This document shows positions 61,094 to 64,000 of a stretch of 64,000 nt of DNA, one piece after another. Position numbers and translations under genes: made by a program. The notes under the pieces are model-generated. The model saw nothing but the letters and a program-made list of their open reading frames with translations. It was not told the DNA's origin and did no database searches. Within the stretch, counting starts at the first letter, position 1. Every line of letters starts with the position of its first letter. The DNA is from Rhodococcus sp. CH91 (GTDB lineage: Bacteria; Actinomycetota; Actinomycetes; Mycobacteriales; Mycobacteriaceae), in contig NZ_JAKFYR010000005.1 of assembly GCF_022554085.1 (NCBI RefSeq), forward strand, positions 248,001 through 312,000, in the 5' to 3' direction.

Positions 61094-62220
61094 TGCTGCG
61101 GCGCCTCGGCCGCGAGATGATCGAGCAGTTCACGTGCGGCGGCACGGCCGGCCCGGTTCGCACCGATCGTGGACGCGGACGGGCCGTACCCGACCAGATG
61201 GATGCGTGGATCCTTCTCGACCCGGGTGGCGAGCCTGCCGGTCATGGTGATGCCACCACCGGCGTTGCGCAGCGCCAGTGGGGCGAGGTGGTCGAGTGAA
61301 CTCCGGAAACCGGTGCACCACAGGATGACATCGACATCGAGTGTCGTTCCGTCCCGCCATCGCACGCCGGTCTCGGTGATCTCGGAGAACATCGGGGATC
61401 GTTCGAGCACCCCCCTCTCGCGGGCTGCGCGCACTGCGGGAGTGAGCGGGAGTCCGGTGACGGAGACGACCGATCCGGGCGGCAGTCCACGCCGTACCCG
61501 ATCCTCGACGAGCGCGACGGCGGCGTGACCCCGTTCGGAGGTGAAAGGCTCGTCGCTCCAGCGGGGTTCGCGACGGGTCACCCAGGTGCTCGTGGTGACG
61601 TGGGAGATCTCGTCGAGGAGCTGGACCGCGGAGATGCCACCGCCGACGACCAGCACGTGCTGCCCGGCGAATTCGTCGGCCGTCCGATAGTCCCTGGTGT
61701 GCAACTGCCGGCCGGTGAACCGTGCGGCGCCGGGAAACCACGGTACGAAGGGGCGTTCCCATGTGCCGGTCGCGTTGATGATGCCGCGCGCGGCGTAGAC
61801 CTCCGCATCGGTCTCCACCCGTAGCCGGTCGCCGCGGTCGCACACCACCCGGACCGTGGCCGGGCGGTGGACGGGCAGTCCGAATTCCTTCTCGTATGCG
61901 GCGTAGTACTCGGGGACCGCCGTCGCTGCCGGAACCTCTCCGGCAGCGGTGTCCACCACCTCCGAGAACGCGAGTCCGGGGAGGTCGTGGACGCCGTTGA
62001 CCGTGCTCAGTGTCAGTGACGGCCAGCGGTCCTGCCATGCTCCGCCGGGGCCGAACGAACGGTCGAGGACGACGAATCCGGACTCGGCTGCCACGCCGAA
62101 GCGGGTGAGGAAGTAGGCCGCCGACAGACCGGCCTGGCCTGCGCCGATCACGACGATGTCCACCTTCGTCGCATCGGCGGCCTGCGCGTGGGCCGTATCG
62201 AATGCCTCGTCGGCGGTCAT
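61090..62220 (-). CDS. Flavin-containing monooxygenase-like FAD/NAD(P) oxidoreductase
   Basis: A 376-residue class B-type flavoprotein: FAD motif VVIGAGQAGLSAAYFLTRFG near residue 24, GPGGAWQDRWPSLTLSTVNG (the FMO/Baeyer-Villiger-type W-x-W region), NATGTWERPFVPWFPG, and a second Rossmann motif HVLVVGGGISAVQLLDEISH for NAD(P)H. It oxidises a soft nucleophile or carbonyl; substrate unknown. ATG 62220 follows GAGGGAGG. Coupled to the HtrA-like protease by four bases, divergent from the SPFH gene. Confidence 0.88.
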   Translation of the reverse strand: MTADEAFDTAHAQAADATKVDIVVIGAGQAGLSAAYFLTRFGVAAESGFVVLDRSFGPGGAWQDRWPSLTLSTVNGVHDLPGLAFSEVVDTAAGEVPAATAVPEYYAAYEKEFGLPVHRPATVRVVCDRGDRLRVETDAEVYAARGIINATGTWERPFVPWFPGAARFTGRQLHTRDYRTADEFAGQHVLVVGGGISAVQLLDEISHVTTSTWVTRREPRWSDEPFTSERGHAAVALVEDRVRRGLPPGSVVSVTGLPLTPAVRAARERGVLERSPMFSEITETGVRWRDGTTLDVDVILWCTGFRSSLDHLAPLALRNAGGGITMTGRLATRVEKDPRIHLVGYGPSASTIGANRAGRAAARELLDHLAAEAPQQ

Positions 62221-62308
62221 CGCGAGCCTCCCTCTCGGATCGTCGCCTCTCATGATGCCGTGCCCGGGGCCGACGTGCGGAACGAACGTGGCCCACCCTC
62301 CCGAAAAT

Positions 62309-62318
62309 GTGATATCAC
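62309..62318. promoter_or_regulatory. GTGATATCAC palindrome in the SPFH promoter region
   Basis: A perfect ten-base palindrome (within TGTGATATCACTTCACTA) 34 bases upstream of the SPFH start, in the most AT-rich part of the intergenic gap. It could be the operator of the ribbon-helix-helix protein encoded in the same operon; binding is inferred from position. Confidence 0.5.
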
Positions 62319-62351
62319 TTCACTATCGATTCGACTTAGAGAGGCAGAAAT

Positions 62352-63242
62352 ATGGATGTCGTGCAATCACCCGTGACCACCGAGCGGCCGGGCCCTTCGG
62401 CCAACGGCTGGCCGGTGCTCGTCGGTGCTCTGGTCGCCGCTGCCGCCGGAGCCGGCCTGATCGTCTGGGGAGCGGTGGCCCAGATCGTTCCGGTGATCGT
62501 GGCCGGTGCGGTGGTGGTCGTGATCGCGCTGGTCGCTCTCGCCGGACTCGTGCTCGTCGAGCCGAACGAGGCCCGCGTGCTCCAGCTCCTCGGCAGCTCG
62601 TACACCGGCACGCTGCGCCAACCCGGCCTGCGCTGGATGAACCCGCTCAACACCCGTCGTAAGATCTCGACCCGTATCCGCAACCACGAGACCGGCAGGG
62701 CCAAGGTCAACGACGCCGACGGCAACCCGATCGAGATCTCGGCGGTGATCGTGTGGCAGGTCGAGGACACCGCCCGGGCGGTCTTCGACGTCGACGATTT
62801 CGAGGAGTTCGTCGCGGTCCAGACCGAGGCCGCGGTGCGGCACATCGCCGGCTCCTATCCGTACGACAGTGCGCCGGAAGTGATGTCTCTGCGTCAGAAC
62901 GCCGACGAGATCACCACCAAGCTCTCGGCCGAGGTGCACGACCGCGTGCAGTCCGCCGGCATCCGCGTGATCGAGACCCGCATCAACCAGCTCGCCTACG
63001 CGCCCGAGATCGCCCAGGCCATGCTGCGGCGCCAGCAGGCCGGGGCCGTCATCGCCGCTCGGGAACAGATCGTCCAGGGTGCCGTGTCGATGGTGGGGAC
63101 CGCTCTGGCGCGCCTCGAAGCCGAGCACACCGTCGAACTGGACGAGGAACGGAAGGCGGCGATGGTGTCGAACCTGCTCGTCGTGCTGTGCGGGGACCAG
63201 AGCGCTCAGCCCGTTCTCAACACGGGATCGTTGTACCAGTAG
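62352..63242 (+). CDS. SPFH/band-7 domain membrane protein (slipin/stomatin-like)
   Basis: A 296-residue protein with two N-terminal membrane segments (about 20-70: [40 protein letters not shown]) and an SPFH domain ([60 protein letters not shown], then [20 protein letters not shown]). SPFH proteins organise membrane microdomains and associate with proteases. ATG 62352 follows AGAGAGGCAG. It is followed after 12 bases by a ribbon-helix-helix gene, a conserved pair. Confidence 0.9.
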   Translation: MDVVQSPVTTERPGPSANGWPVLVGALVAAAAGAGLIVWGAVAQIVPVIVAGAVVVVIALVALAGLVLVEPNEARVLQLLGSSYTGTLRQPGLRWMNPLNTRRKISTRIRNHETGRAKVNDADGNPIEISAVIVWQVEDTARAVFDVDDFEEFVAVQTEAAVRHIAGSYPYDSAPEVMSLRQNADEITTKLSAEVHDRVQSAGIRVIETRINQLAYAPEIAQAMLRRQQAGAVIAAREQIVQGAVSMVGTALARLEAEHTVELDEERKAAMVSNLLVVLCGDQSAQPVLNTGSLYQ

Positions 63243-63254
63243 GGATCGTGCGGC

Positions 63255-63485
63255 ATGCCCGAACGTAAGAAGGTGCTGCTGCGCCTCGACCCGGCCGTCC
63301 ACGACGCGATCGCGCGGTGGGCTGCCGACGAGTTGCGCAGCACCAACGCCCAGATCGAATTCCTCCTCCGGCGCGCCCTCGCCGAAGCGGACCGGATGCC
63401 CCGCGGGGTGGGCAGAATGCGCGGGCCCGGCCGACCTCGCGCGGATTCCGGCGACGACGAGGAGCCGACCGGTTCCACTGATTAA
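63255..63485 (+). CDS. Ribbon-helix-helix (Arc-type) DNA-binding protein
   Basis: A 76-residue protein beginning MPERKKVLLRLDPAVHDAIA, the beta-strand and first helix of an Arc/MetJ fold, then RWAADELRSTNAQIEFLLRR, the second helix. The C-terminal tail is Gly/Arg/Asp-rich and disordered. It probably binds DNA as a dimer; the palindrome at 62309 is a candidate site. It is the second gene of the SPFH operon and is followed by a strong terminator. No toxin partner is visible, so it is not a toxin-antitoxin pair. Confidence 0.88.
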   Translation: MPERKKVLLRLDPAVHDAIARWAADELRSTNAQIEFLLRRALAEADRMPRGVGRMRGPGRPRADSGDDEEPTGSTD

Positions 63486-63486
63486 T

Positions 63487-63521
63487 GTGGATCCCACCCC
63501 GCTCGGCGGGGCGGGATCCAC
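63487..63521 (+). terminator. Hairpin terminator of the SPFH operon
   Basis: GTGGATCCCACCCCGC and its near-perfect complement (one unpaired base each side) form a stem just after the ribbon-helix-helix stop. Confidence 0.78.
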
Positions 63522-63559
63522 AGAAGTGGGATCGGTCGGCGAAGGGATGGGGACGACAC

Positions 63560-64000
63560 ATGATCGGGATCAGCCGCGACGGCGACGTCGTGACCGTGGA
63601 ACTGCAGCGCGAGGAGCGCAGGAACGCCCTCGACACGCGGTTGTGCGTGGAGATCCGCGAAGCCGTGGAGAAGGCGGTGACCGACGACGTGCGTGTCATG
63701 GTCGTCACCGGGCGGGGCACGAGCTTCTGTGCCGGCGCCGACCTCTCCGGTGACGTCTACGCCGACGGATTCACCGACAGCCTCGCCGAGATGCTCCGCA
63801 CCATCGAGCGTGCTCCGATGCCGGTGATCGCCGCGGTCAACGGCCCGGCGATCGGGGCCGGCACCCAGCTCGCACTGGCCGCGGACCTCCGGGTCGTGGC
63901 GCCGACCGGACGTTTCGCCGTACCTGCTGCACGACTGGGGATTTCGGTGGACCGCTGGACGGTCCGGCGCCTCGCCTCGCTGGTCGGCGGCGGGCCGGCC
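63560..64000 (+). CDS. Enoyl-CoA hydratase/isomerase family protein (3' truncated by window)
   Basis: ATG 63560 opens 147 codons reaching the window end without a stop. The product has the crotonase fold: VVTVELQREERRNALDTRLC, TGRGTSFCAGADLSGDVYAD (oxyanion hole segment) and PVIAAVNGPAIGAGTQLALA (second oxyanion Gly). It hydrates trans-2-enoyl-CoA or catalyses a related acyl-CoA reaction; the C-terminal helices that fix specificity are missing from the window. GGGATGGGGA lies upstream. Confidence 0.88.
   Translation, partial: MIGISRDGDVVTVELQREERRNALDTRLCVEIREAVEKAVTDDVRVMVVTGRGTSFCAGADLSGDVYADGFTDSLAEMLRTIERAPMPVIAAVNGPAIGAGTQLALAADLRVVAPTGRFAVPAARLGISVDRWTVRRLASLVGGGPA

Noticed and set aside
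63255-63485. Ribbon-helix-helix gene as antitoxin of a toxin-antitoxin pair.
   Set aside because: No small toxin gene precedes or follows it; a terminator follows directly and the preceding gene is an SPFH membrane protein.

Overview
The window looks like chromosomal DNA from a high-GC actinobacterium of the order Mycobacteriales, most likely Rhodococcus (inferred from content; no 16S gene is present). Clues are strongly GC-biased codon use with many GTG starts, a Tat-exported latex clearing protein, a c-di-AMP riboswitch in front of an Rpf gene, SepH, and a gene order from about 11.8 kb to 43 kb that follows, as I remember it, the M. tuberculosis Rv0861c-Rv0896 neighbourhood (XPB helicase, its WYL-domain partner, RpfA, YccF, cold-shock protein, DUF2771, MFS, DUF3027, DUF2530, MarR, SpoU methylase, SepH, SerC, second citrate synthase, PdxH, GltA).

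Layout. 0-2.7 kb: the tail of a GyrI-like gene, a NUDIX hydrolase, and a TetR gene divergent from lcp (rubber oxygenase). 2.7-7.05 kb: a reactive-sulfur island holding DUF302, a CstR-type repressor, a TauE/SafE transporter, a rhodanese, a persulfide dioxygenase-rhodanese fusion and a tiny Cys-rich protein. It is marked by four near-identical TACCC(N)GGGTA palindromes and bracketed by two copies of the same 34-nt hairpin. 7.2-11 kb: an SsuA/B/C-like ABC importer followed by an F420/FMN LLM oxidoreductase. 11-18.8 kb: XPB helicase and its partner, separated by an apparent insertion with two small paralogous proteins, a basic peptide and a decayed GMC oxidoreductase. 18.9-21.2 kb: rpfA with riboswitch and CRP-type site, yccF operon, cold-shock gene. 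21.3-28.7 kb: DUF2771-MFS, glutaminyl cyclase, DUF3027, a 952-residue sacsin-like ATPase and a PAP2 phosphatase. 28.8-41.3 kb: purine permease, MarR with a 25-bp tandem array at its stop codon, SpoU methylase, SepH, SerC, citrate synthase, PdxH, MFS, and a LysR flanked by two class-A serine hydrolases (one cytosolic, one a Tat lipoprotein beta-lactamase).

41.6-54.9 kb: gltA, a tandem FKBP, TetR/acyl-CoA dehydrogenase, a PncC-RibD-flavin reductase run, a YihY-holin-DUF3618 membrane operon, an acyl-CoA synthetase, a GPP34 protein and a carboxyltransferase. 55-64 kb: a four-gene operon (XRE regulator, membrane protein, ABC-2 ATPase and permease) with a promoter-operator that suggests a leaderless transcript; an S4 RNA-binding protein with an ABC-F ATPase; an HtrA-like protease with a flavin monooxygenase; an SPFH-ribbon-helix-helix operon; and the start of an enoyl-CoA hydratase cut by the window end.

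No rRNA, tRNA, insertion sequence or CRISPR array was recognised. Most of the window is ordinary core genome. The less ordinary parts are the sulfur island, the insertion between XPB and its partner, the rpfA leader, the marR repeat array, the two-hydrolase LysR locus and the XRE/ABC module.
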